DNA of 64,000 bases from contig JBGAOY010000001.1 of NCBI GenBank assembly GCA_044221555.1, positions 930,001 through 994,000 of the forward strand. Direction: 5' to 3'. Origin of the DNA: JAEUJM01 sp044221555 (GTDB lineage Bacteria > Actinomycetota > Acidimicrobiia > Acidimicrobiales > DATDAH01). Positions within the stretch are counted from its first letter, which is position 1; each line of letters opens with the position of its first letter. Shown one piece after another: positions 1 through 8,001 of this stretch. The position numbers and the translations under genes are program-made. The notes under the pieces are model-generated. The model did not search any database and was not told the origin of the DNA. It saw only the letters and a list, made by a program, of their open reading frames with translations.

Positions 1-1
1 G

Positions 2-373
2 CCGGTCTCGGCCAAGCTGGCCGTCCGCCGGCGCTTCGGCAGCCCGAAGCACCCGTTCGTGCAGGACAAGGCCATCATCCGGCAACTCGCGGCTCGACGG
101 CTGCCCCCGTCGGTCGCCCATCGCCGGAAGGCCGGGTTCCCCACGTATGGGCACCAACACGTGCGCGTCGGGCCCGCCTTCTGGACCGACGGCTACGTGG
201 TGGACCTCCTGGCGCTGCCGGCGAGCGCCGTGTCACACCTGGACACCGCCGCCGATCCCTACCTCGTGGCCAAGCTGGCGTCGGTCGAGGTGTTCGGTCG
301 CCTCTTCGCCCGTGGTGACGAGATCTCGACCGTGTCCGCGCACCTCGAGCGCCACGCTCGGCTGCTGCCGTGA
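2..373 (+). CDS. Asparagine synthase-like protein, C-terminal end (partial at window edge)
   Basis: Only the last 123 codons are in the window; the reading frame is open from base 2 and ends at TGA 371-373. The region AIIRQLAARRLPPSV followed by KAGFPT is typical of the C-terminal helical end of the amidotransferase-type asparagine synthase family, where a Lys-Ala/Gly-Phe segment follows the ATP-pyrophosphatase domain. It lies 22 bases before the promoter-bearing start of the polymerase gene and on the same strand. In polysaccharide loci such proteins probably amidate a sugar acid, but the substrate is unknown. The N-terminal glutaminase domain cannot be judged. Confidence 0.75.
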   Translation, partial: PVSAKLAVRRRFGSPKHPFVQDKAIIRQLAARRLPPSVAHRRKAGFPTYGHQHVRVGPAFWTDGYVVDLLALPASAVSHLDTAADPYLVAKLASVEVFGRLFARGDEISTVSAHLERHARLLP

Positions 374-380
374 ACACCAC

Positions 381-386
381 TAGGTT
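381..386 (+). promoter_or_regulatory. -10 box TAGGTT for the wzy-like operon
   Basis: TAGGTT ends 9 bases before the GTG start at 396, so the message should be leaderless or nearly so. It would drive the polymerase-neuB-neuC-neuA-asnB run. Confidence 0.4.
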
Positions 387-395
387 CCGGGCACC

Positions 396-1781
396 GTGAA
401 CACGTCGCCGACAACCGCGCTCTCGCCGGCACCGGTCGACGAGCCGTCGGCCCCTCCCGACCGGCGACTCCCACTCGGCCTGCTGCTGCTGTGCCTGGCC
501 CTCCACGTGCCCCTCGGGTTGGCGATGCACTCGAACCGCGCCATCGCGACGGCACACGCCGCCGCGACGGTGCTCACCGCCGTGTGGGTCCTCGCCGCCG
601 CCCGGTCGCCCGGGCCGCTCCTGCGGGTGGCGGGCTATGTGGTCGGCGCCGAGGTGCTGTGGCGACAGACCCGGGCCGTGGTGCCGTGGGAGCTGGGCAA
701 GTACCTGCTGATCGTCATCTTCACGGTCGGGATCATCCGCTTCGTCGGGCGCCCCACCAACGCCGGGGTCCCCATCGTGTTCCTCGCCGTGCTGCTCCCG
801 GCCTGCGCGGCCCCCCTGGTGATCCTCGGCCCCATGGCCGGCATCGAACCCGTGAGCTTCAACGTCGGCGGCCTGATCGCGCTCGGCGTCGGCGCCGTCT
901 TCATCTCCCAGCTCGCCGGCCCGTGGTCGTCGATGCGGCCGGTGCTGTGGTGCCTGGTCGCTCCCGTGGTGGCCACCGCGGCCCTCGGCACCGACGCGGC
1001 CCGCCACCTCGCCTCGTCCGACTTCTTCAGCGACTCCAACTTCAAGGCCGCCGGTGGGTTCGGCCCGAACCAGGTCTCCGCCATCCTCGGTCTGGGGGCC
1101 CTCTGCCTCATCATGCTGGCGATCCGCGAGAAGGGGTTCATGCGCCCGTTCATCGCGGTGCTGATGACGATGTGGTTCCTCGTCCAGGGGGGGCTCACCT
1201 TCTCGCGAGGGGGGATGACCAACTTCGCCATCGCGGTGGTCGTCGCCCTGCCACTGCTGCTGCGCCGCCGCGGCACCGCGGTGCGGGTGCTCGTGCTCAT
1301 CCTGGTGGTCGGCGTCGTGGGCGCCCTCGTGGTGTTCCCACGCCTCGACCGCTTCACGGGCGGCGAGCTCCAGGTGCGCTACTCGAACCAGCACGAGGCC
1401 GACATCCGCGCCGAACTGGTCCGCAAGGAGTACCAGACCTTCCTGAACCACATCATCCTCGGGGTGGGGGCCGGTCAGTCCGAGACCGTGGAGATCAACC
1501 GGCGGATCTACTCCTCGCACACCGAGTACACCCGCCTGCTGGCCGAGCACGGCTTGATGGGCATGATCGCCATCGGCTGCATGGTCACGATGGTCGTGCA
1601 GGGCTATCGCCGCCAGAAGCTGCCGTGGGGCCACGCCTGGACCCTGGCGTTCGCCGCCTGGGCCCTCGCCGACATGTCACACGCCGCAACGAGGATCGCG
1701 GCTCCTTCCTTCGCGTTCGCCATCGCGTTGTTCACCTTCGTGGCCGAGGCCGAAGCCGAGGAACCAGCGGGGTTCCGGTGA
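396..1781 (+). CDS. O-antigen ligase/polymerase-like membrane protein (Wzy/WaaL type)
   Basis: This 461-residue protein is mostly hydrophobic, with about ten membrane segments starting near residue 27 (LPLGLLLLCLALHVPLGLA). A GFGPNQVSAILGLGALCLI segment, a LTFSRGG motif near residue 270 and a large loop ending in GVGAGQSETVEI and HTEYTRLLAEHGLMG match the Wzy_C/O-antigen ligase superfamily, which polymerises lipid-linked repeat units or ligates them outside the membrane. The GTG start at 396 is chosen because a -10 box sits just before it. It is the first gene of a tight operon with the neu genes, so it may polymerise a nonulosonate-containing glycan. Whether it is a polymerase or a ligase cannot be decided from sequence alone. 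Confidence 0.8.
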   Translation: MNTSPTTALSPAPVDEPSAPPDRRLPLGLLLLCLALHVPLGLAMHSNRAIATAHAAATVLTAVWVLAAARSPGPLLRVAGYVVGAEVLWRQTRAVVPWELGKYLLIVIFTVGIIRFVGRPTNAGVPIVFLAVLLPACAAPLVILGPMAGIEPVSFNVGGLIALGVGAVFISQLAGPWSSMRPVLWCLVAPVVATAALGTDAARHLASSDFFSDSNFKAAGGFGPNQVSAILGLGALCLIMLAIREKGFMRPFIAVLMTMWFLVQGGLTFSRGGMTNFAIAVVVALPLLLRRRGTAVRVLVLILVVGVVGALVVFPRLDRFTGGELQVRYSNQHEADIRAELVRKEYQTFLNHIILGVGAGQSETVEINRRIYSSHTEYTRLLAEHGLMGMIAIGCMVTMVVQGYRRQKLPWGHAWTLAFAAWALADMSHAATRIAAPSFAFAIALFTFVAEAEAEEPAGFR

Positions 1782-2824
1782 GCCTGGACCCGCGCGCGAC
1801 CGCGGTCACCGTGGTGGGCGAGGTCGCCCAGGCCCACGACGGGAGCCTCGGCACCGCCCACGCCTACATCGATGCCATCGCGGCTGCAGGCGCCGACGCG
1901 GTGAAGTTCCAGACCCACATCGCCGCCGCCGAGAGCACGCCCCGCGAGCCGTGGCGGGTGCCGTTCAGCCCCCAGGACGAGACGCGCTACGACTACTGGC
2001 AGCGGATGGAGTTCACCCGGGACCAGTGGCGCGGCCTGCGTGAGCACGCCGCCGAGGCGGGCCTGGCCTTCATCAGCTCGCCGTTCTCGCTCGAGTCCGT
2101 CGAGTTGCTCGACGACATCGGCGTGGACGCGCTGAAGATCGCCTCGGGCGAGGTGCCCAACGTGGACCTGGTCGGCGCGTGCGCCGCCGTCGGCGTCCCC
2201 GTGCTGGTGTCGAGCGGCATGAGCCCGCTCGGCGAGCTCGACGCCGCCGTCGAGCAATTGCGGGCGGCGAAGGCCGCGTTCACCGTCCTCCAGTGCAGCT
2301 CCACCTATCCCTGCCCGCCCGAGGCCGTGGGCCTCAACCTCCTCGAGGTCCTCGCCGACCGGTACCGCTGCCCGGTCGGCCTGTCCGACCACTCGGGCAC
2401 GATCTTCCCGTCCCTCGCCGCCGTCACGCTCGGCGCGACGGTCATCGAGGTCCACGTCACCACCAGCCGCCACGGGTTCGGCCCCGACATCAGCTCGTCG
2501 GTGACGATCGACGAGCTGGCGCAGATCGTCGCCGGCACCCGGTTCGTGACCACGATGCTCGAGCACCCCGTCGACAAGGACGGTGCCGCGGAGGAGCGTG
2601 GCGCGCTCCGGTCGATGTTCACGAGGAGCCTCGTGGCCCGCCGGCCGCTGGCCGCCGGCCAGGTGCTCACCGCCGACGACCTGGTGGCCAAGAAGCCGGG
2701 AGGCGGCGTCCCGCCGTCCGCGCGCTCGACGCTGGTGGGGCGGAGGCTCCTCCGAGCGGTCCCGGCGGACGAGCCGGTCACCTCGGACGACCTCGAGCCC
2801 ACCGGATCGGGGTCCGACCGATGA
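1778..2824 (+). CDS. neuB: N-acetylneuraminate synthase family protein (NeuB-like)
   Basis: The protein has 348 residues. NeuB enzymes condense phosphoenolpyruvate with an N-acylated hexosamine to form a nine-carbon sugar acid. The TIM-barrel domain shows GADAVKFQTH, ISSPFSLESVELL, VDALKIASGE, VLVSSGMS, LQCSSTYPCP and GLSDHSG, the last three being hallmarks of the family. The C-terminal 60 residues (from about FTRSLVARRPLAAGQVLT) form the SAF/antifreeze-like domain. The GTG at 1778 overlaps the TGA of the upstream gene (GTGA), so translation is probably coupled. It could make neuraminic, legionaminic or pseudaminic acid; neighbouring neuC favours a neuraminic- or legionaminic-type route. Confidence 0.9.
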   Translation: MSLDPRATAVTVVGEVAQAHDGSLGTAHAYIDAIAAAGADAVKFQTHIAAAESTPREPWRVPFSPQDETRYDYWQRMEFTRDQWRGLREHAAEAGLAFISSPFSLESVELLDDIGVDALKIASGEVPNVDLVGACAAVGVPVLVSSGMSPLGELDAAVEQLRAAKAAFTVLQCSSTYPCPPEAVGLNLLEVLADRYRCPVGLSDHSGTIFPSLAAVTLGATVIEVHVTTSRHGFGPDISSSVTIDELAQIVAGTRFVTTMLEHPVDKDGAAEERGALRSMFTRSLVARRPLAAGQVLTADDLVAKKPGGGVPPSARSTLVGRRLLRAVPADEPVTSDDLEPTGSGSDR

Positions 2825-2904
2825 CCGGCGCGGCCCGGCGACCCGGCGCGACCACCCGACGCTCCCGCACCGTGTCGGGAACGACGCCTCGGACGGCGCC
2901 GTGA
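2821..2904 (+). CDS. 27-codon mini-ORF bridging neuB and neuC
   Basis: ATG at 2821 overlaps the neuB stop (ATGA) and the ORF's own TGA at 2902-2904 overlaps the GTG of neuC (GTGA). It therefore fills the whole 76-base gap between the two genes with a translatable frame. The predicted peptide is Arg-, Thr- and Ala-rich (begins MTGAARRPGATTRR) with no recognisable domain. It may serve only to carry ribosomes from neuB to neuC by termination-reinitiation, or it may be chance. No function is claimed. Confidence 0.3.
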   Translation: MTGAARRPGATTRRSRTVSGTTPRTAP

Positions 2905-4058
2905 CCCCGCGGTCGGTCTGTGTGGTGATCACCGCGCGTCCGAGCTACAGCCGCATCAAGACCGCGCTCCAGGCGATCGTCGCCCACCCCGACCTCGACC
3001 TCCAGTTGGTGGTGGGCGGCTCGGCCCTCCTCGATCGCTACGGCAACGCCGTCGACCAGATCGAACGCGACGGCTTCACCGTCGCCGCCCGAGTGTCGAG
3101 CGTCATCGAGGGGGACGACCCCACCGCGATGGTCAAGACCACCGGCCTCGGGCTCATCGAGCTCTCGAGCGTGTTCGCGAACCTCCGCCCCGACGTGGTG
3201 GTCACCGTCGCCGACCGGTTCGAGACGCTGGCCACCGCGGTGGCGGCGTCCTACATGAACATCCCCCTCGCCCATGTGCAGGGCGGGGAGGTGAGCGGGT
3301 CGATCGACGAGAAGGTCCGTCACGCCATCACCAAGCTCGCCGACCTCCACTTCGCGGCCACCACCCTCGCCGGCGAGCGGATCATCAGGATGGGCGAGGA
3401 CCCCTCGGCGGTCTTCGTCACCCACTGCCCGTCGATCGACCTGGCCGCGGACCTGGTCGAACGGCCCGACCTCGACTTCGACCCCTTCGAGCGTTACGGC
3501 GGCGTGGGCAACCGACTCGACCTCGACGAGGGCTATCTCGTCGTGCTCCAGCACCCGGTGACGACCGAGCACGAGGCCGCCCGGTCCCAGGTCACCGAGA
3601 CCCTGCACGCCGTGCATGCGAGCGAGCGGCCGACGCTGTGGTTCTGGCCCAACGTGGACGCGGGGTCAGACGGGACCTCGAACGCCATCCGGGCCTTCCG
3701 GGAGATCGAGCGCCCCTCGAACCTCCACTTCTTCAAGAACTTCGCGCCGACCGACTTCCTGCGACTGCTGTGCAGCGCCGACGCGCTCGTGGGCAACTCG
3801 AGCGTCGGCATCCGGGAGTGCTCGTTCCTCGGCGTGCCCACCGTGAACATCGGGTCGCGACAACGAGGCCGGGAGCGGGGCATCAACGTGATCGACGTCG
3901 GCTACGACCGCCACGAGATCCGCCGGGCCATCGACCGTCATCTCGACCACGGGCCGTTCGCACCCGACCACCTCTACGGCGACGGTCACGCCGGCCCCCG
4001 CATCGCCCAACTGCTCGCCGAGGTGCCGCTCCGAGCCGAGAAGCGCCTCTCGTACTGA
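2901..4058 (+). CDS. neuC: UDP-N-acetylglucosamine 2-epimerase, hydrolysing (NeuC-like)
   Basis: This 385-residue GT-B-fold protein matches the NeuC branch that releases N-acetylmannosamine (or a related sugar) and UDP from UDP-GlcNAc-type donors. Visible family motifs are VTARPSYSR-type N-terminus (VVITARPSYSRIK), DRFETLATAVAA, IPLAHVQGGEVSGSIDEK, RHAITKLADLHF, QHPVTTEHEAA and NSSVGIRECSFLGVPTVNIG. The GTG at 2901 is the only start in this frame before the conserved N-terminus. The product would feed the NeuB-like synthase next door, and the stop overlaps the neuA start by one base. A LegG-like specificity is possible. Confidence 0.88.
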   Translation: MTPRSVCVVITARPSYSRIKTALQAIVAHPDLDLQLVVGGSALLDRYGNAVDQIERDGFTVAARVSSVIEGDDPTAMVKTTGLGLIELSSVFANLRPDVVVTVADRFETLATAVAASYMNIPLAHVQGGEVSGSIDEKVRHAITKLADLHFAATTLAGERIIRMGEDPSAVFVTHCPSIDLAADLVERPDLDFDPFERYGGVGNRLDLDEGYLVVLQHPVTTEHEAARSQVTETLHAVHASERPTLWFWPNVDAGSDGTSNAIRAFREIERPSNLHFFKNFAPTDFLRLLCSADALVGNSSVGIRECSFLGVPTVNIGSRQRGRERGINVIDVGYDRHEIRRAIDRHLDHGPFAPDHLYGDGHAGPRIAQLLAEVPLRAEKRLSY

Positions 4059-4747
4059 TGCGGGTACTCGGCCTCGTCCCGGCACGTGGCGGCTCCAAGG
4101 GCGTGCCCGGCAAGAACACCCGACTGCTGGGCGACCGCCCCTTGCTCGCCTACACCGCCGAGACCGCGCTGGCGGCGAGCGGCCTGGAGCGGGTGGTGCT
4201 GAGCACCGAGGACCCCGCCATCGCCCAGCTGGGCGAGTCGCTGGGCCTCGACGTGGCGTTCCTCCGGCCGAGCGAGCTGGCGGCGGACGACACGCCGATG
4301 CTCGCCGTGCTGCAACACGCCATCGACGCGCTCGCGGAGCCGTTCGACGCGATCTGCCTCCTCCAGCCCACCAGCCCGTTCCGCCCGGCCGGGCTGGTCG
4401 ACCGCTGCATCGACCTCCTCGGCGCGTCCGGGGCCGACGCGGTGGTGACGATGCTGCCCGTCCCCGCCGAGCACAACCCCCACTGGGTCTACGTGCGCGA
4501 TCACCGCGGCCACCTGCGCCTCGCCACCGGCGACGCCACCCCCGTCGCTCGGCGCCAGGACCTGCCCGCGGCGTTCCATCGCGATGGTTCCGTGTACGTC
4601 CTGCGCGCCGAGGGCGTCCGGGAGGGCCGCCCCTACGGCGACCGCATCGAGGCCGTGGTGCTCGACCCGGCCCGTCACGTGAACATCGACGACCTCGACG
4701 ACTGGGCCCGGGCCGAGGCCCTCCTGGAGTCCGAGCCCCCCGTCTGA
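4058..4747 (+). CDS. neuA: CMP-N-acylneuraminate cytidylyltransferase (NeuA-like)
   Basis: The 229-residue protein begins MRVLGLVPARGGSKGVPGKN, the nucleotide-binding signature of CMP-sialic acid synthetases, and contains LLQPTSPFRPAGLVDRC, another family motif. It would activate the nine-carbon acid with CTP for transfer. Length is normal for the catalytic domain alone. ATG 4058 overlaps the neuC stop (TGATG), and its own stop overlaps the next ATG the same way. No recognisable sialyltransferase is nearby, so the acceptor step is open. Confidence 0.88.
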   Translation: MRVLGLVPARGGSKGVPGKNTRLLGDRPLLAYTAETALAASGLERVVLSTEDPAIAQLGESLGLDVAFLRPSELAADDTPMLAVLQHAIDALAEPFDAICLLQPTSPFRPAGLVDRCIDLLGASGADAVVTMLPVPAEHNPHWVYVRDHRGHLRLATGDATPVARRQDLPAAFHRDGSVYVLRAEGVREGRPYGDRIEAVVLDPARHVNIDDLDDWARAEALLESEPPV

Positions 4748-6492
4748 TGTGTGGCATCGCCGGCGCCTTCGGCCCTCGGGCCCGGCACGACGCGGTCGAG
4801 GCCATGGTCCGCCACCAGCACCACCGTGGCCCCGACGCCCAGTGGGTGCACGGCGACGCCGACGGCGCCTCGATCGGCACCAACCGGCTGAGCATCATCG
4901 ACCGCTCCCCCGGCGCCGACGAGCCCCTCGTGAGCCCGTCGGGCACCCGAATCGCGTTCAACGGTGAGATCTACAACCACGTGGAGCTGCGTCGCGAGCT
5001 GTCCGGCTATCCGTTCCGGACGCGCACGGACACCGAGGTGCTCCTCGCCGCCCACGAGGCATGGGGCGAGGCCTGCCTGCACCGTCTGGTGGGCATGTTC
5101 TCGGTGCTGTTCTGGAACGACTCGACCGGTGAGCTGCTCGCGGCTCGTGACCGATTCGGCGTCAAGCCCCTCCACTACCACCGCGCGCCCGACGGGACGC
5201 TGCTCGTCGCCAGCGAGATCGGCGCGTTGCTCGCCGCGGGTGTGCCGGCGGAGCCGGACGATCGAGCGTGGTCGACCTACCTGAGCGGTGGCCTGCACGA
5301 TCACTCGAGCCGGACGTTCTGGGTCGGGGTCGCCCGCCTGCCCGCGGGGCACCTGCTGCGGTGGCACGGGGGGACGACGGTCGTCGAACGCTGGTACGAC
5401 CTGGTGGAGGCGACGGGACCCGACGACGACCCGAGGCCGACGGACACGGTCGCCGACGAGTACCGCTCGTTGCTGACCGAGAGCGTCCGGCTGCGATTCC
5501 GCTCCGACGTCCCGGTGGGGGTGAACCTGAGCGGCGGCGTCGACTCGGCCACGCTCCTCGGCCTGGTCGGCCAGCTCCCGAGCGGCCACCCACCCGTCAT
5601 GGCCTACACCTTCGCCACCGGCGACGACCGCTACGACGAGACCCCGTGGGTGCGCCGGATGCTCGCAGGCACCGACCACACGTCGACCGTCGTCACGCTG
5701 ACACCGCAGGCCGTGCCCGCGCTGGCCCGCTCGGTCCAGGCCACCCAGGACGAGCCCTTCGGTGGGTTGCCGACCCTCGCCTACGCGCTGCTGTTCGAAG
5801 CGGCTCGCAGCAGGGGCACCGTCGTCCTGCTGGACGGCCAGGGCATGGACGAGCAGTGGGCGGGCTACGACTACTACCGGACCCTTCCCGCAGGAGTGCC
5901 GGCGCCCGTCGTGCAGGGCCTCACGGATCACCCTGTGCGCCCCGGATGCCTGGTGCCCGGCTTCGCCGAGCGGGCGGTCCCGTTCGAGCCCCCGCGGGGG
6001 TTCACCGACCCGCTCCGCGCCCTGCAGCACCGCGACCTCTCCTTCACCAAGATCCCCCGGGCGCTCCGCTTCAACGACCGGGCCTCGATGCGGGCCTCCG
6101 TCGAGTTGCGCGAGCCGTTCCTCGACCACCGCCTCGTCGAGCTGGCCCTCCGCCAGCCGGCCGATCGCAAGGTCCGCGACGGGACCGGCAAGTGGCTGCT
6201 GCGGCTAATCGCCGCCGACCTGATCCCCGGGGGCATCGCCGAGGCACCGAAGCGGCCGCTGCAGACACCCCAGCGGGAATGGCTGCGCGGACCCTTGCGG
6301 CCCTGGGCAGGGGCCCTGATCGACACCGCGCTCGAGGTCACCGGGGGCCACTGGCTCGACGAGGCCGCGGTCCGGCGCGAGTGGGACGCGTTCTCGGCCG
6401 GTCACGGCGACAACAGCTACTTCGTGTGGCAGTGGGTCAGTCTGGGCCTCGCCATCGAGCAACACCCGGCCGCCTTCCTGCGACTGAGCTGA
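4747..6492 (+). CDS. asnB: Asparagine synthase (glutamine-hydrolysing)
   Basis: The 581-residue protein is a full two-domain amidotransferase. The N-terminal glutaminase domain starts MCGIAG with the nucleophilic Cys2, and shows RLSIID and FNGEIYNH. The ATP-pyrophosphatase motif SGGVDS lies at residues 262-267, and LLDGQGMDEQWAGY and RELRE-like VELREPFLDHRL follow. It uses glutamine ammonia to amidate a carboxyl group. In this setting it more likely amidates a sugar acid or a glycan-linked group than free aspartate, which is inference. It closes the operon that starts at 396; the start overlaps the neuA stop (TGATG). Confidence 0.87.
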   Translation: MCGIAGAFGPRARHDAVEAMVRHQHHRGPDAQWVHGDADGASIGTNRLSIIDRSPGADEPLVSPSGTRIAFNGEIYNHVELRRELSGYPFRTRTDTEVLLAAHEAWGEACLHRLVGMFSVLFWNDSTGELLAARDRFGVKPLHYHRAPDGTLLVASEIGALLAAGVPAEPDDRAWSTYLSGGLHDHSSRTFWVGVARLPAGHLLRWHGGTTVVERWYDLVEATGPDDDPRPTDTVADEYRSLLTESVRLRFRSDVPVGVNLSGGVDSATLLGLVGQLPSGHPPVMAYTFATGDDRYDETPWVRRMLAGTDHTSTVVTLTPQAVPALARSVQATQDEPFGGLPTLAYALLFEAARSRGTVVLLDGQGMDEQWAGYDYYRTLPAGVPAPVVQGLTDHPVRPGCLVPGFAERAVPFEPPRGFTDPLRALQHRDLSFTKIPRALRFNDRASMRASVELREPFLDHRLVELALRQPADRKVRDGTGKWLLRLIAADLIPGGIAEAPKRPLQTPQREWLRGPLRPWAGALIDTALEVTGGHWLDEAAVRREWDAFSAGHGDNSYFVWQWVSLGLAIEQHPAAFLRLS

Positions 6493-6513
6493 GCCGCCCG
6501 ACGCGTCACGTCG

Positions 6514-7878
6514 CTACGCGGACGGCTCCGACGCCGACGACGCGCGTTCCGACGGCACCGGCTCAGCCGGCAGGGGCCCCGACGGCGCCGGTTCCGACGA
6601 GGGAGGCACCGACCGAGCTGGCCCCCAGCCCTTGGCGGCGGCGGCGAGGACGGACACGGCCGCGAGCGGCACGAGCAGGCCGAGCGCCGGTACCAGGTAC
6701 CGCACGATGGACAGGGCCGCCACGGCGCTGATCCACGAGGCCAGCGTCACCGCGACCGCCAGCACCAGGTACCAGCGCCACGATCCGCCCCGCCGGAACG
6801 CGACGACACCTCCCGCAGTGACGAAGGCGAGGAACACGACCTGGACGGCGAGGATCACCCCCTCGTAGCGGAAGGTCTCGGTCCCGTACCACGACCGGGC
6901 GGTCTTGTAGAGGACGAGCTCGGTGAGGGCCGCCGGGTGCTCGCGCGCCGCGTCGGCCAGGTACGAGCCGAGCGTGCCCTCGCGCCCGAGCTCGTCCTCG
7001 CGTTCCTTGGCGTCGATCACGAGGCGGCGCATGTCCCCCGGCATCGGGAGCGACTCGGCGTCCTCGCGTGAGTCGACGGCCAGCGAGAGCCCGTCGATCA
7101 CGTTGAGGTCCGGCGAGTCCGAGAGCAACACCGGCGTCCCCCCGATCGACGACATCCACGCCGAGGCGAGGCCGACCGGCACCAGGAACCCACCGACGAG
7201 GGCCAGGCAGAGCAGGGCCCGGCGCGCCACCGCCCCGTTCAGGCGGAACCAGGCCACCAGCACCAGCGCCGGCAGCAGCACCAGGCCGGCGGGCCGTATG
7301 ACCGCCCCGAGCCCGAGCAGCGCCCCCGCCCCGACGAGTCGGCGCGACCCGGCGGTGGCCTCGTCGATGACGGGGAGGAACACGAGCACGGCGGCGTAGA
7401 GCACCACCATGAACGGGATCTCGCTGTTCGGCTGCTTGGTGGTCCAGAGGGTGAGCGGGTAGGCGAGCCACAGCACGCTGCTCACCCATGCATGGCGGCG
7501 GTCGAAGATCCGACGGGTCACGAGGTGCAGGAGCACGCCCGCCACCGCGGTCAGCCCGACCGTCAGCGGTGTCAGCACGTCGTCGCGGCCGACGCCGACC
7601 GCATCACCGGCCTCGAAGGTCGCCGCGAGCACGAGCGGGTAGCCCGGGGGGTAGCGCAGCGCGGGCACACCCGGGACCACCACCAGGCCGTCGCCGTCGG
7701 CGAGGTGCTCGGCTACGGGACGGTAGAAGAGCGCGAAGTCGGTGCTCTCGTTGGCGGACCGGTCGGCCGGCAACGCCAAGCGGAACGCGAGGAGCACGAC
7801 GATCTGGCCCACGAAGAGGAGCAGGATGTCGCGCCCGAGATGGCCGTCATCGCGGTCACCCACGAGGGCGGTGCGCAC
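6514..7878 (-). CDS. PMT/ArnT-like membrane glycosyltransferase
   Basis: This 454-residue integral membrane protein has about ten to twelve hydrophobic segments. The first extracytoplasmic loop carries ESTDFALFYRPVAEHLADGDG and RYPPGYPLVLAATF, as in GT-C enzymes that transfer sugars from polyprenyl-phosphate donors outside the membrane. NSEIPFMVVLYAAVLVFLP resembles the second conserved loop. The last 30 residues are a Ser/Pro/Glu-rich tail that is probably disordered. It is convergent with the asnB gene and has its own promoter. The donor and acceptor cannot be told from sequence. Confidence 0.72.
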   Translation of the reverse strand: MRTALVGDRDDGHLGRDILLLFVGQIVVLLAFRLALPADRSANESTDFALFYRPVAEHLADGDGLVVVPGVPALRYPPGYPLVLAATFEAGDAVGVGRDDVLTPLTVGLTAVAGVLLHLVTRRIFDRRHAWVSSVLWLAYPLTLWTTKQPNSEIPFMVVLYAAVLVFLPVIDEATAGSRRLVGAGALLGLGAVIRPAGLVLLPALVLVAWFRLNGAVARRALLCLALVGGFLVPVGLASAWMSSIGGTPVLLSDSPDLNVIDGLSLAVDSREDAESLPMPGDMRRLVIDAKEREDELGREGTLGSYLADAAREHPAALTELVLYKTARSWYGTETFRYEGVILAVQVVFLAFVTAGGVVAFRRGGSWRWYLVLAVAVTLASWISAVAALSIVRYLVPALGLLVPLAAVSVLAAAAKGWGPARSVPPSSEPAPSGPLPAEPVPSERASSASEPSA

Positions 7879-7886
7879 GACCGGGG

Positions 7887-7892
7887 AGCGTA
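7887..7892 (-). promoter_or_regulatory. -10 box TACGCT for the PMT-like gene
   Basis: TACGCT on the minus strand ends 8 bases before the GTG start at 7878, again implying a nearly leaderless transcript. Confidence 0.4.
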
Positions 7893-7959
7893 CCGCAGGC
7901 CGCCCCGTCCCCAGATGACAGGGGCACGATGGGCGAGGGCGGGGTCACGGCACGTTCTC

Positions 7960-7965
7960 TAGAGT
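7960..7965 (+). promoter_or_regulatory. -10 box TAGAGT upstream of the 7998 glycosyltransferase
   Basis: TAGAGT is followed after 6 bases by GTG 7972. That GTG opens a 9-codon frame (VITEPVVEG) whose TGA (7999-8001) overlaps the TTG start of the next gene at 7998. Confidence 0.4.
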
Positions 7966-7971
7966 GTCGTC

Positions 7972-8001
7972 GTGATCACGGAACCCGTCGTCGAGGGTTG
8001 A
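7972..8001 (+). CDS. 9-codon leader ORF ahead of the glycosyltransferase
   Basis: GTG 7972 sits 6 bases after a good -10 box, the same geometry as confirmed-looking gene starts in this window. It encodes VITEPVVEG and stops at 7999-8001, overlapping TTG 7998 of the next gene as TTGA. It may be a leaderless initiation point that hands ribosomes to the real gene. It could equally be the true N-terminus separated by a one-base indel. Confidence 0.25.
   Translation: MITEPVVEG

Noticed and set aside
75..1634. Long minus-strand open frame opposite the polymerase-like gene
   Set aside because: Its translation is His/Arg/Asp-rich with no domain or membrane pattern; it is the usual shadow of a GC-rich plus-strand gene that has a clear hydrophobic profile and promoter.
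491..1777. Upstream extension of the neuB reading frame
   Set aside because: It is the out-of-frame shadow of the polymerase gene, Arg/Pro-rich, and the NeuB homology begins right after GTG 1778.
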